This document shows positions 1 through 10,100 of a DNA stretch of 52,865 nt, piece by piece (positions within the stretch are counted from its first letter, which is position 1; each line of letters starts with the position of its first letter). The notes under the pieces are model-generated. The model saw only the letters and a list, made by a program, of their open reading frames with translations. It was not told the origin of the DNA and made no database searches. A program made the position numbers and the translations under genes. Source of the DNA: Stenotrophomonas maltophilia (GTDB lineage: Bacteria; Pseudomonadota; Gammaproteobacteria; Xanthomonadales; Xanthomonadaceae); assembly GCF_004920835.1 (NCBI RefSeq), contig NZ_QFHO01000030.1, positions 1-52,865 on the forward strand. The letters run 5' to 3'.

Positions 1-28
1 CTCCCCCACCTCGCCCCCGCCCCTACCG

Positions 29-238
29 ATGCCCGGTGAATTCAGTCTCCACGGAGTGTTCGTCCCGACCCTGCTCGGGTTGATGTTGTTGGCCTATCTG
101 GTCAACAGCGGCCTGCACGCGCTGCTGCAGCGTGCCGGCGCCTATCGCCATGTATGGCACCCGGCGCTGTTCAACCTGGCCCTGTACGGGATCGTGCTTG
201 GCCTGCTGTTCCACCTTCTGCGTTGGATGCAATCGTGA
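29..238 (+). CDS. DUF1656 small inner-membrane protein of an efflux operon
   Basis: This 69-residue protein has two hydrophobic segments, about residues 10-30 and 45-65, joined by a short loop. That is the layout of DUF1656/AaeX-type proteins. The family is nearly always found beside an HlyD adaptor and a FUSC pump, as here, but its biochemical role is not known. Its TGA stop overlaps the GTG start of the adaptor gene, which implies translational coupling. Only 28 bases precede the gene in this window, so the promoter and any upstream operon member cannot be seen. Confidence 0.8.
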   Translation: MPGEFSLHGVFVPTLLGLMLLAYLVNSGLHALLQRAGAYRHVWHPALFNLALYGIVLGLLFHLLRWMQS

Positions 239-1152
239 ACAAGATCGTGAAGAAGACCCTGCCGGTGCTGCTCACCAGCGCAGCCGTGATCGTCGCCCTG
301 CTGGTGCTGCGCCAGCTGTGGGTCTACTACATGGATGAGCCATGGACCCGCGACGCCCATGTCGGCGCCGACGTGGTGCAGGTCGCACCGGATGTGTCCG
401 GCTTGGTGGAAACAGTGCAGGTGGCCGACAACCAGGCGGTGAAGAAGGGCGATCTGCTGTTCGTGATTGATCGGGCGCGCTACCGCATCGCGCTGGAACA
501 GAGCCGCGCCAGCCTGGCCGAACGCCAGGCATCGGTAACGCAGCTGCGCCGCGAGATCGGGCGTGATCGCAGCCTGCAGGACCTGGTCGCCGCCGAGGAT
601 GCCGAAGTACGCCGCGCCAAGCTGCAGGCCGCCCAGGCCGCGCTGGCCACCGCGCAGGCGGCGGTCGACCTGGCCGAACTCAACCTGGCCCGTACGGAAG
701 TGCGTGCGCCGGCCAATGGCCGCGTCAACGACCGCACCATGCGCGTGGGCGACTACGTGGTGGCCGGCAAGCCGGTGCTGGCGCTGCTGGATACCGGCTC
801 GTTCCGCATTGACGGCTACTTCGAGGAAACCCGCCTGCGTGGCGTGGCCCCGGGACAAGCCGTGGACATCCGCCTGATGGGCGAATCGACCCCGCTGCGT
901 GGCCATGTCGAAAGCATCGCCGCCGGCATCGAGGACCGTTATCGCAGCAATGGCAGCACCCTGCTGCCGAACGTGACCCCGGCCTTCGACTGGGTGCGGC
1001 TGGCGCAGCGCATTCCGGTGCGCATCGCCATCGACGAGGTGCCCAAGGGCGTGGAACTGATCGCCGGCCGCACCGCCACGGTGACCGTGGACACCGGCCG
1101 CCATCCGCACAACGACAAGGCCGGCACCGCGCCGACACAGGCGGGCCTGTGA
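235..1152 (+). CDS. HlyD/EmrA-family periplasmic adaptor of a tripartite efflux system
   Basis: About 305 residues. A single N-terminal membrane helix (about residues 8-25) is followed by the family signature TRDAHVGADVVQVAPDVSG, a biotinyl-lipoyl-like segment, an alpha-helical hairpin rich in Ala, Glu and Arg (about 80-150), a second lipoyl half (VRAPANGRV) and a beta-barrel. The family links an inner-membrane pump to an outer-membrane channel. I chose the GTG start because it overlaps the preceding stop as GTGA and places the basic stretch just before the membrane helix. A longer reading from upstream would add a tail that looks out of frame. The 3' end overlaps the next gene by four bases, again GTGA. 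Confidence 0.85.
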   Translation: MNKIVKKTLPVLLTSAAVIVALLVLRQLWVYYMDEPWTRDAHVGADVVQVAPDVSGLVETVQVADNQAVKKGDLLFVIDRARYRIALEQSRASLAERQASVTQLRREIGRDRSLQDLVAAEDAEVRRAKLQAAQAALATAQAAVDLAELNLARTEVRAPANGRVNDRTMRVGDYVVAGKPVLALLDTGSFRIDGYFEETRLRGVAPGQAVDIRLMGESTPLRGHVESIAAGIEDRYRSNGSTLLPNVTPAFDWVRLAQRIPVRIAIDEVPKGVELIAGRTATVTVDTGRHPHNDKAGTAPTQAGL

Positions 1153-2609
1153 ACGCCGCCCTGCCCCGCCTTGGCCTGATCGTCGCGCTGGCCAGCCTGG
1201 CTGCGTGCAGAACCGTCGGCCCGGATTACGCATTGCCCGAGGGCTCGGCGTTCAAGCGGCCGCAAGCGAATGCCGCGTTCATCGATACCCACAACCCCGA
1301 AGTGGCTGCCAACCAGGCACTGCCGGCACGCTGGTGGTCGCTGTACAACGACCCGGTGCTGGACGGGCTGATCACCCAGGCGCTGCGCGACAACGTCGAA
1401 CTGAAGGCCGCCGACGCGCATCTGCGCCGCGCTGCTGCGGTGTACGAGCAGGCGATGGACGCCGGTGGCTTCGAGTACGAGGCCGAAGCCGGCGTCAGCC
1501 GCGCACAGTTGTCGGCCGAGTCGTTCCTGCAGGAGCACGAGCTGCCGGTGATCAACCTGGCCGACGGCAAGTTCGCGGTGAGCTACCAGTTCGACCTGTT
1601 CGGCAAGCTCAAGCGCGGCGCCGAAGCGGCGCGTGCCGACGAGCAGTCGGTCGCCGCAGCACGCGATCTGGCCCAGGTCAGCGTGGTCGCGCAGGTGGCG
1701 GACAGCTACCTGGAAATCTGCCACGCCAACCACGAGCTGCACGTGGCCGAGCATTCCCTGCAATTGCAGCAGCGCAGCCGTACGGTCACCGAGCGCCTGA
1801 TCGCGGCTGGCCGCGGCACACCGCCGGAACTGGCCCGCGCCAATGCGCAGGTGGCGCTGCTGGAAGCCGCACTGCCACCGCTGCATGCGCAGCGCTCGGC
1901 CGCCGCCTATTCGCTGGCCGCCCTGCTCGGGCAGACCCCGGGTCAGCTGCCGGCCGGCGTGATCGACTGTGCACATGCCCCCAGCCTGGCGCAGCCGCTG
2001 CCGGTCGGTGATGGCCGTGCGCTGCTGCAGCGTCGCCCGGACGTGCGCCAGGCCGAGCGCAAGCTGGCCTCGGCCACGGCGCGGATTGGTGTCGCCACTG
2101 CCGAACTGTACCCGGACATCCGCCTGGGTGCCTCGCTCGGTGCCGCCGGCCTGCTGGAAGACTTCGGCACGCCGATGACCCAGCAGTGGTCGATCGGCCC
2201 GTTGATCTCGTGGACGCTGCCGTCCTCGGGCACGCATGCGCGCATCCACGCCGCCGAGGCGGGTGCCGATGCAGCCCTGGCCGAGTTCGACCACACCGTG
2301 CTGCAGGCGCTGCGCGAGACCCAGACCGCGCTGGATCGCTATGCGCAGGACCTGCGCCGGTTGCAGTCGCTGCGCATCGCGCAGGAGCAGGCCGCGCTGG
2401 CCGCCGAGCAGAACCGCCGGCTGTACCAGGGCGGCCGCACGCCGTACCTGTCCAGTCTGGATGCCGACCGCAGCCTGGCCACCAGCGACGCCACCCTGGC
2501 CGCCGCCGAAGCGCAGGTCTCGCGCGACCAGATCCACCTGTTCCTGGTGCTGGGTGGTGGCTGGCAGGCCAGCGCCGCCGCGCCCAACGCCCCGACCGCA
2601 GCGAAGTAA
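1149..2609 (+). CDS. NodT-family efflux outer-membrane lipoprotein
   Basis: The 486-residue protein starts with a lipoprotein signal peptide (lipobox LAAC, Cys20), followed by VGPDY, which is typical of OprM/NodT outer-membrane factors. Two long repeat halves rich in Ala, Leu and Gln match the duplicated outer-membrane efflux domain that forms the TolC-like trimer. RRPDVRQAERKLASATARIGVA in the middle is a strong family hallmark. The gene starts with GTG overlapping the adaptor stop and ends three bases before the pump gene, so all four genes are very probably one transcript. The transported substrate cannot be read from sequence. Confidence 0.87.
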   Translation: MNAALPRLGLIVALASLAACRTVGPDYALPEGSAFKRPQANAAFIDTHNPEVAANQALPARWWSLYNDPVLDGLITQALRDNVELKAADAHLRRAAAVYEQAMDAGGFEYEAEAGVSRAQLSAESFLQEHELPVINLADGKFAVSYQFDLFGKLKRGAEAARADEQSVAAARDLAQVSVVAQVADSYLEICHANHELHVAEHSLQLQQRSRTVTERLIAAGRGTPPELARANAQVALLEAALPPLHAQRSAAAYSLAALLGQTPGQLPAGVIDCAHAPSLAQPLPVGDGRALLQRRPDVRQAERKLASATARIGVATAELYPDIRLGASLGAAGLLEDFGTPMTQQWSIGPLISWTLPSSGTHARIHAAEAGADAALAEFDHTVLQALRETQTALDRYAQDLRRLQSLRIAQEQAALAAEQNRRLYQGGRTPYLSSLDADRSLATSDATLAAAEAQVSRDQIHLFLVLGGGWQASAAAPNAPTAAK

Positions 2610-2612
2610 GCC

Positions 2613-4652
2613 ATGAACGCGCTGACCGACCGCCAGGCCTGGCTGTTCTCGATCAAGACCTATCTGGCTGCGGTAGCCGCGCTGTACATCGCCATGGCCG
2701 GCAACCTGTCGCGCCCGTACTGGGCGATGGGCACGGTGTACATCGTCAGCCAACCGCTGCTCGGCCCCACCCGGGCCAAGGGCGTGTACCGCATCGTCGG
2801 CACGCTGGTGGCGGGCCTGGCCACCCTGCTGGTGCTGCCGGCGCTGGTGGAAACGCCGCTGGTGCTGAGCGCGGCGATGTCGATCTGGCTGGCCGGCTGC
2901 CTGTTCATGGCCCTGCTCAACCGTGGCCCGCGCGGTTACGCATTCCTGCTGGCCGGCTACACCACCGCCTTCATCGGCTTCCCGGCAGTGACCTCGCCGG
3001 AAACCATCTTCGACACGGTGGTGGCACGCAGCGAGGAGATCATCCTCGGTACGGTGGTGGCAGTGCTGTTTGCTTCGCTGCTGTTCCCGGCCTCGGTACG
3101 CCCGATGCTGCGCGCGCGCATCGGCAACTGGATGGAGGACGCCGCGCAGTGGTGCCGGCAGATCCTTGAACGTGGCCGCGCGCATGCGCCACGCAACCGG
3201 CTGGCCGCCGACCTGGTGCAGTTCGAGGCGCTGATCGAATTCCTGCGCCGTGATGATCCGCGCCATGCCGGTTCGGCGGTGTCGATGGAGCGCCTGCGCG
3301 AGCGCATGCTGCTGCTGTTGCCGGTGCTGTCCTCGATTGCCGACCGCCTGAGCGCGCTGCGCAGCGATGGCCACGCCCTGCCCGAAGGCCTGCCGGCGCT
3401 GGTCGATGACATCCACGACTGGCTGGACGGGCCGACCAACGCCAGCGAGTACGCCCGCCTGCGCGCGCGCATCAGCGCACTGAAGCCGCAGGTGGACCGC
3501 GACCTGCAGCATCTGCAGCTGGCCAGCCTGCTGCTGCGCCTGGAGGAGCTGGTGGACCTGTGGCAGGACTGCCGTACCCTGCAGCATGCGATCGACCACG
3601 GCACTGCGCCGCTGGACCGCGCGCACTACCGCATCCGCACCGAACGCGTGCCCGCCGACAAGCACGTCGACTACGGCATGGCGCTGTTCTCCGCGCTCAG
3701 CGCCGGCGTGGCGCTGATGAGCTACTGCGTGCTGTGGATCGGCCTGGGTTGGGAAGGCGGCGGCAACGGCGCGATGATGGCCGCGGTGACCGCCGCGTTC
3801 TTCGCCGCACAGGACGACCCGGCACCGAGCATGGTGTCGTTCCTGGTGTGGGCGATGGTTGCCTCGGTGGTGGCCGGTGTGTACCTGTTCGGCGTGTTCC
3901 CGGCGGTGCACGACTTTGGCCTGCTGGCACTGGTGCTGGCGGTTGCGTTCCTGCCGCTGGGGCTGATGCTGCACCATCCGAAGAGCGCGCTGTTCGCACT
4001 GCCGCTGACGGTGAACCTGGCCGCGCTGCTGAGCCTGCAGAACACCTACAGCGCCAACATCCAGACCTTCCTCAACTCGTCGATCGCGATGTTCATCGGC
4101 ATTGGTTTTGCGGTGGTGATGACCCGCCTGTTCCGTTCGGTGGGTGCCGAGTGGACCGCACGCCGACTGGTGCGGCAGGGCTGGACCACGCTGGCCGAAG
4201 CCGCCGAGGGGCGGGGCCAGCAGGATCGGCAGCGCTTCGCCGCACGCATGCTCGACCTGCTGGGCCTGCTCGCCCCACGACTGGCGGCGACGCCGGAGGG
4301 CAGCGACATCGCCTCGGTGGATATGCTCAACGAAGCGCGCATCGGCCTGAACATCCTGCAGCTGCGCCGCGCGCGACTGGAACTGCCCGAGCGCAGCCGC
4401 GAAGCGGTCGAGCACATCCTGGAAGAAGTGGCCGTGCACTACCGGCGACAGATTGCCGCGCGCAAGCCGATTGTGGCGGCCGAAGCGCTGCGCGAGCGGC
4501 TGGATACCTCGCTGGGCCGGGTCGGCAGCGTGGCTGCCTGCAAGGCCCGCGATGAAGCCCTGATGGGCCTGATCGGCCTGCGCTTCGCGCTGTTCCCGGA
4601 GGCCAAGGCATTGGCGCCGGGGCTGGCGATGAGTGCGGACGCACAGCCGTAG
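2613..4652 (+). CDS. FUSC-family efflux pump (AaeB/fusaric-acid-resistance type)
   Basis: The 679-residue protein contains two blocks of about five to six membrane helices (about residues 15-165 and 350-510), each followed by a soluble helical region. This is the architecture of FUSC/AaeB pumps, which export aromatic acids such as p-hydroxybenzoate or fusaric acid. NLSRPYWAMGTVYIVSQP near the N-terminus fits the family. In E. coli aaeXAB the order is small protein, adaptor, pump. Here an outer-membrane factor gene is inserted before the pump. S. maltophilia has a described FuaABC fusaric-acid system of similar composition; whether this is a paralogue with another substrate cannot be told from this sequence. 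No regulator is visible in the window. Confidence 0.85.
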   Translation: MNALTDRQAWLFSIKTYLAAVAALYIAMAGNLSRPYWAMGTVYIVSQPLLGPTRAKGVYRIVGTLVAGLATLLVLPALVETPLVLSAAMSIWLAGCLFMALLNRGPRGYAFLLAGYTTAFIGFPAVTSPETIFDTVVARSEEIILGTVVAVLFASLLFPASVRPMLRARIGNWMEDAAQWCRQILERGRAHAPRNRLAADLVQFEALIEFLRRDDPRHAGSAVSMERLRERMLLLLPVLSSIADRLSALRSDGHALPEGLPALVDDIHDWLDGPTNASEYARLRARISALKPQVDRDLQHLQLASLLLRLEELVDLWQDCRTLQHAIDHGTAPLDRAHYRIRTERVPADKHVDYGMALFSALSAGVALMSYCVLWIGLGWEGGGNGAMMAAVTAAFFAAQDDPAPSMVSFLVWAMVASVVAGVYLFGVFPAVHDFGLLALVLAVAFLPLGLMLHHPKSALFALPLTVNLAALLSLQNTYSANIQTFLNSSIAMFIGIGFAVVMTRLFRSVGAEWTARRLVRQGWTTLAEAAEGRGQQDRQRFAARMLDLLGLLAPRLAATPEGSDIASVDMLNEARIGLNILQLRRARLELPERSREAVEHILEEVAVHYRRQIAARKPIVAAEALRERLDTSLGRVGSVAACKARDEALMGLIGLRFALFPEAKALAPGLAMSADAQP

Positions 4653-4685
4653 CGCGATACCCTGTGCGACCACAGACTCCGCGCA

Positions 4686-4724
4686 GGGGTCAGAGCCCTC
4701 TCCTGCAGAGAGGGATCCGACCCT
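4686..4724. repeat. palindromic repeat, GGGGTCAGA family, copy 1
   Basis: An imperfect palindrome with arms GGGGTCAGAGCCCTCTC and GAGAGGGATCCGACCCT around a short loop. Six other copies in the window share the terminal GGGGTC(A/G)GA and its complement but have different central stems. It lies in the gap between the FUSC gene and the small orphan gene. It could act as a transcript end or stabiliser, but there is no clear T-run. Confidence 0.75.
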
Positions 4725-4746
4725 GCCGCTGCAACAGGACGGTTCA

Positions 4747-5145
4747 ATGAGTTACGACATGATGGTGTTCGAGGCCAGTGCCGCCCCACGCGAGGCCGCG
4801 GCCTTCATCGCCTGGTTCGAGAAGCAGACGCAGTGGAACGAGCGCCACGAGTACGACGACCCAGTGGTCAGCAGTCCCGCGTTGCAGGCGTGGTTCGCGG
4901 AGATGGCGCAGGAGTTCCCGCCAATGAACGGGCCGTTGAGCAATGACGACGATGATCGTGCCGAGGTGACCGAGTACAGCATCGGTAGTCAGGTGATCTA
5001 CGGTGCATTCGCCTATTCGGTGGCCGAGCGCGCGCATGGCCGCGTGCAGGACCTGGCCGAGAAGCACGGCGTGGGGTTCTTCGATGTCAGTGCGGACGAA
5101 GCGGCGATCGTGTTCCCCGATGGGCTGGTACTGATCGCGGAATGA
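4747..5145 (+). CDS. conserved-looking hypothetical protein, 132 aa
   Basis: I do not recognise a characterised family. The protein is acidic and soluble, without a signal peptide. It starts MSYDMMVFE, has a central YDDPVVSSPALQAWF and an acidic NDDDDRAE stretch, and ends in GVGFFDVSADEAAIVFPDG. Codon use looks like that of the neighbours. The ATG was chosen because it begins the globular sequence; the in-frame extension upstream runs through a palindromic repeat. The gene is monocistronic and has palindromic repeats on both sides. It might be a stand-alone relative of an immunity protein, but nothing here proves that. Confidence 0.65.
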   Translation: MSYDMMVFEASAAPREAAAFIAWFEKQTQWNERHEYDDPVVSSPALQAWFAEMAQEFPPMNGPLSNDDDDRAEVTEYSIGSQVIYGAFAYSVAERAHGRVQDLAEKHGVGFFDVSADEAAIVFPDGLVLIAE

Positions 5146-5149
5146 CGCA

Positions 5150-5184
5150 GGGTCGGACCCCTCCCGGAGGGAGGGCTCTGACCC
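5150..5184. repeat. palindromic repeat, GGGGTCAGA family, copy 2
   Basis: The arms GGGTCGGACCCCTCCC and GGGAGGGCTCTGACCC form a hairpin directly after the stop codon of the 132-residue protein gene. It is followed 25 bases later by a third copy in the opposite orientation, so the two make a head-to-head pair in the convergent gap before recD. Confidence 0.75.
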
Positions 5185-5209
5185 GGAGCACGCGTGCCTC
5201 GGCGACGAA

Positions 5210-5248
5210 GGTCAGAGCCCGTTCCCATTGGGAACGGGATCCGACCCC
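5210..5248. repeat. palindromic repeat, GGGGTCAGA family, copy 3
   Basis: The arms GGTCAGAGCCCGTTCCC and GGGAACGGGATCCGACCCC leave a two-base loop, giving one of the most perfect hairpins in the window. It ends three bases before the recD stop codon. It may serve as a bidirectional transcript end for the orphan gene and recD, which converge here. Confidence 0.78.
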
Positions 5249-5251
5249 GAT

Positions 5252-7132
5252 TCAGAACAATGTGCCCTGCACCGTAGGCTGTTCAGTACGCGCCGATTTT
5301 TCGACCACCGCTTCCGCACCCAGTCGCCAGGCCAGGCCACCCAACCGGCTGGCGTGGCGCTTCAGCGCGGCCTGCAGCACGTCGGCACTGCCGGCCACAT
5401 GCAGGACCTGACGGGCGCGGGTCAGGCCGGTGTAGACCAGTTCGCGCGACAGCACGCGGCTGTCCTGGCGCGGCAGCTGCAACCACACTTCGTCGAACTC
5501 CGAGCCCTGCGCCTTGTGCACGGTCATCGCGAAGGCGCTTTCGTGCGCGGGCAGTGCGGCCGGGTGGAAGGCGCGCGGCTGATCGACGCTGTCGCCGGGG
5601 AACCAGGCCACCATCGCGCCGCTGCCATCACGCAGGCAGATGCCGATATCGCCGTTGAACAGGCGATGCCGGTAGCTGTTCTCGGTGACCAGCAGCAGGC
5701 GGCCCTGGAAGTAGCCGGGGGTGTTGCCGGCCAGCAGCTGTTCGATACGGCTGTTGAGCCCGCGCGCGCCCTGCGGGCCTTCGCGCAAGGCGGTCAGCAC
5801 GCGCAGGCGACCCGCCTGCTGCAGGGCCCGTACCGGATCGGCGGTGTCGGCCAGCGCGCGCCAATGGCCCAGCAGGTGCTCACGCTGGCCACGCAGCGGA
5901 TCGGCTTCGCCTTCGTGGAAATGCACGCCGGCCAGTTCACCACTGCGCAGCAGCTGCAGCGCGGTGCTGCTGTCGCCCTCGCGCACGGCATGTGCCAGCG
6001 GTGCCAGGTCCAGCGCATCGCTCTGCCGGTAACCGCGCTGCAGCTGCACGCGGCGGCCGGCGAAGGCGCGTGGCGAGGCCTGCGGCTGCAAGGTGGCCGG
6101 CGCCAGCAGGCCGTGCAACGCCTGCGCGTCGTCGGCACGGGTGCCGATGCCGTCGCCGCTGGCACGCAGGATCGCGCTGAGCACGTCGCCGGCTTCGACC
6201 GACGGCAGCTGGTCGGGATCGCCGAGCAGGATCAGCCGGGTGCCGCTGTCGATCGCATCGACCAGCTTGGCCATCATCGGCAGATCGATCATCGAGGCTT
6301 CGTCGACCACGACCACGTCCACCGGCAGCGGGTTATCGGCGTGATGGCGGAAGCGCGGTGAATCGGGAATCACGCCGAGCAGGCGATGCAGGGTGGTGCC
6401 GGTACTGGGCAGCGCCGTGCACAACGCCGGGTCCAGTCCTTGTTCCTGCAGCCTTTGCACGGCCACGCGCAGGCTCTCGGCCATGCGCTCGGCGGCGCGC
6501 CCGGTAGGCGCAGCCAGCGCCACCTCGGGAAGCGGCTGGCCGGCCTGCCGGGCCTGCGCGGCCAGCAGCAGCAACAGGCGCGCGATGGTGGTGGTTTTGC
6601 CGGTGCCGGGGCCGCCGGTGACCAGCGCCAGCGGATGGCGCAGGGTCACGCCGGCGGCGCGTGCCTGGTGATCCTCGCCGCCCAGTGCCTGTGGGAACAG
6701 CTGCGCGAACAACGGCGCCAACGCTGCCATGTCCGGCGCCGGCAGCGGATGTCGGCCGATGCGCTGCAGCCCAGCCGCCAGCTGACGCTCGTACTCACGG
6801 TAGCGGCGCAGGTAGAGCAACCCGTTTTCCAGCACCAGCGGTGCATCCTCGGCGATGGCGTCGGCCTGCTCCGGCGTCGCGATCCAGGGCGATGCGCGCA
6901 ACTGTGCCAGCCAGTCCTGCGCGGCAGGCCACTCGGGAACGCCTTCCAGCAACCGCTGCGGATGTGCCGGATCGAACGCTGCGTGTCCCTGCGATACCGC
7001 CAAAGAAGCCAGGGCGGCCGCCAGTGCCACACTCTCGGGCGTGTCGTCGCGCAGCCGCTGCAGGCTGGTCGCCAATGCATGGTCGAGGGTGCGTAGCAAG
7101 CCTTTCTTGTGCAGCTCCTTCAACAGGCTCAT
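5252..7132 (-). CDS. recD: RecBCD enzyme subunit RecD (5'-3' helicase)
   Basis: The 626-residue protein is the fast 5'-3' helicase subunit of exonuclease V, which processes double-strand breaks together with RecB and RecC. Visible helicase motifs include Walker A GGPGTGKT at residues 173-180, Walker B VVDEASMID, LLGDPDQLPSVEAGDVL (motif III), TVHKAQGSEFDEV and VYTGLTRAR near the C-terminus. The length fits E. coli RecD. Its start overlaps the recB stop by four bases (ATGA), so it is the last gene of a recC-recB-recD operon read leftwards. Confidence 0.95.
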   Translation of the reverse strand: MSLLKELHKKGLLRTLDHALATSLQRLRDDTPESVALAAALASLAVSQGHAAFDPAHPQRLLEGVPEWPAAQDWLAQLRASPWIATPEQADAIAEDAPLVLENGLLYLRRYREYERQLAAGLQRIGRHPLPAPDMAALAPLFAQLFPQALGGEDHQARAAGVTLRHPLALVTGGPGTGKTTTIARLLLLLAAQARQAGQPLPEVALAAPTGRAAERMAESLRVAVQRLQEQGLDPALCTALPSTGTTLHRLLGVIPDSPRFRHHADNPLPVDVVVVDEASMIDLPMMAKLVDAIDSGTRLILLGDPDQLPSVEAGDVLSAILRASGDGIGTRADDAQALHGLLAPATLQPQASPRAFAGRRVQLQRGYRQSDALDLAPLAHAVREGDSSTALQLLRSGELAGVHFHEGEADPLRGQREHLLGHWRALADTADPVRALQQAGRLRVLTALREGPQGARGLNSRIEQLLAGNTPGYFQGRLLLVTENSYRHRLFNGDIGICLRDGSGAMVAWFPGDSVDQPRAFHPAALPAHESAFAMTVHKAQGSEFDEVWLQLPRQDSRVLSRELVYTGLTRARQVLHVAGSADVLQAALKRHASRLGGLAWRLGAEAVVEKSARTEQPTVQGTLF

Positions 7133-10100
7133 GCGCCGGCTCCACGGGCACGCGCGGCCAGTTCGGCCTGGGCCTGTTCGCCACCGGCGAACAACGCATC
7201 CAGGGCATCCACCAGCGCCAACGGGAAGCGGTCCACATGCACACCGTTGCCGGCGGCATCCAGGCCGCGGCAGAACAGATAGCGGATGCCGCCCATGTCG
7301 CGCTCGTAGTCGTAGGCCGCACCCAGGCGGAAACGCAGCCAGCGATGCAGGGCCACGGTGTAGATCAGCGCCTGCAGGTCGTACTCGCTGTGGCGCATGG
7401 CAATGGCCAGCAGGTCCGGGCTGTAACCAGGCAGGCGGTTGGACTTGTAGTCGAGCACGTACCAGCGCCCGTCGCGCACATAGGTCAGGTCGATCATGCC
7501 GGTCATCAGCCCTTCCAACCGGCGGCGCTGGCCGAAGCCGCGTCGCGTGCTGGAAACACCGTGCGCATGCAGCACCTGCAGCAGCGCCGGCACCGTCGTC
7601 GGTTCGATGGCGAAATGGAAGTCGATTTCCGCGCGGCGCTCGCCTTCGCCCAGACTGTGCAGCGCGCTGCCTTCGGGCAGCGGTACGGTCAGCGTGTGGC
7701 CGACCAGCGGCACCAGCACCGCCACGCCATCGTCCAGATCGGCATCGGCATAGCCCTCATCGTGCAGCGCCTTGCGCAGCACCTCGGCCTGGCCTTCTGG
7801 CGCTTGTTGGCCGGGCTGCCAATCACCCCAGGCAGCGAAATCGACGTTCTCCATGGCTTCGTGCAGCACGTTGCCGAAACGACTGCCCATGAAGCGCGGG
7901 TCGATCGGTGTGCTGTCCTCGGCCGCCGCCGCGGCTTCCGGCAACGCCGGTTCCAGTGGCAGTTCCGGGCCAGCGGGTTCGTCAGCAGCGGGCGCCGGCA
8001 GCTCGGTCGCGGCGGCTTCGATATCACTGCCCGCGCCGGCATCGGCATGGGCGAGCTGGGTGAAGCTGTACACCCACCAATCGTGCGGTACGCGCCGGGT
8101 CAGGGCACGCACCGCCGGAAGGTCACCTTCCACTTCGGCCGCCAGCGGTGGCAGCGAGGACGGTGCCTCACTGTCATCGATGTACACATCGGCGTGCGAG
8201 CGCAGCGCCTGCAGGTCACCCAGCAGCGGCGCCAGACGCGTCTTGCCGAGCCCCGCCAGATCGCCCACTGCGATCCACAGCGCATGCTCGGCACGGGTCA
8301 GTCCCACATACAGCAGGCGCGCATCCTCGGCACGCTGCTCACGCTCGCGCTGGGCACTCGCCGCTTCCCAGGCCTCGTCCCTGTCCAGCTTCCAGTGCAG
8401 CTGGCGCTGGCCGCCCACATGCACCGTGCAGTGCGAGGCAGTGTTCGGTGCGCCACCGTCGATGCCGACAAACGGCAGGAACACCAGCGGATACTCCAAG
8501 CCCTTGCTCTTGTGCAGGGTTATGATCTGCACGCGGCGCGCGTCCGATTCCAAGCGCAGCAGCTGTTGCTCGTCATCCTGGTCGGCGCTGGCCATCTGCC
8601 CCTGCAGCCAGTCCAGCAGGCCGTGCATGCCCAGCGCCTGCGCCGAGGCTTCCTGCAGCAGTTCACCCAGTTGCAGGTAATTGGTCAGACGGCGCTCGCC
8701 GTCGATCAGCGCCAGCAGGCGTTCGCCCTGTGCGGCGCAGACATCGGCAATCACCGCGAACGGCCCGCCGCGTTGCCAGCGCTCGCGCCAATGCAGCAGC
8801 CGCGCCTGGAACTCGCGTTGCAGGTCGCCCTCGCGTTCCATCGCGGCGATCGCACTTGCCCGCTGGCCAAGCAGCACGGTGGCCAGCACCGCACGCAGGC
8901 GGCCTTCGTCGGCGGGTTGCAGCAGTGCCAGCAGCAGCGCACGAAGATCGCGCGCTTCAGCGGTGGCGAACAGGCTCTGCTTGCCGGCTGCCACCGCGGG
9001 AATGCCGACCGCGGCCAGCGCGCGCTGTACCAGGGTGGCCTCGCGATGCGAGCGCACCAGCACCGCGATGTCACCAGGCTGCACCGGGCGCCCACGCAAC
9101 ACGGCATTGCCGGCCCGCGCAGCGACCAGGGTCTGATGGATCGCGGCCACGCAGGCCTGGGTGGCCGCATCGCGCGAGGCATCGGCACTCATTGCCTTGT
9201 CACCGCCACTGCGCAGCACGCGCAGGGTCAGCGCCACGGCGGCATCACCGTTGCGCAGATAGTCCGTATCGATACGCACGCCACCGGGCCGCACCGGCTC
9301 GAACTGGATGTCGCCTTCGAGGAAGGCGTCCTCACCACCGTTGTCGTACAGCGCCTGCAGCGCACGCAGCACAGCCGGGCGCGAGCGGAAGTTCTGGTCC
9401 AGCACAGGCGCCTGCTGCGCCACCTGCCTGGCCTTCAGGTAAGTATGGATATCGCCGCCGCGGAAACCATAGATCGCCTGCTTGGGGTCGCCGATCAGGA
9501 ACAGCGCCGGTGCCAGGCCGAGCTCGCGTACCTCCGGCGAATCGCCGAACACGGTGTGGAAGATGCCCCACTGGCGGTCGTCGGTGTCCTGGAACTCATC
9601 GACCAGCGCGATGCGGTACTGCGCGCGCAGTTGTTTCACCAGTGGCAGCCGTTGCGGGCCTTCCAGCGCCACCGCCACGCCATCGATCAGATCGTCGTAG
9701 GTCTGCACCCGGCGCGTGCGCTTCAGCGCCTGCAGCCGCTGCGTGGCTTCGGCGCGAAGCACGTGCAGGAAATTCAATGCAGTGGCACGCAACCAGGCAT
9801 CGCGTTCGGCCAGCAGCGCGACATAGCGCGCCAACGGCGCCTGCAATGGCGACGACGGCGTGCGATCGGGGAATTTCTTGTTGGTCTTTTCGGCCAGTAC
9901 ATCCGGCAGCAGTGCTGGCAGGCGTTCGCTGGCCAGAAGTTCGCGCGGGTCGGCACGCTCGGCCCAGGCCAGCAGCTGCCGGCCCAGCGGGTGCAGCCAG
10001 CCCAGCTTGTAGGACACCCCGTTGATCCACTTGTTGTCGACGGCATCGCAGAGGTCGATGAAGAACTGCTCGCCATGCTCGCGCACGCTTGCCGACAGTG

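Noticed and set aside
939..4673. Long minus-strand open frame of about 1240 codons opposite the efflux genes
   Set aside because: It is antisense to well-supported coding genes, is rich in Arg, His and Gln, and resembles no family. High GC reduces stop codons in such shadow frames.
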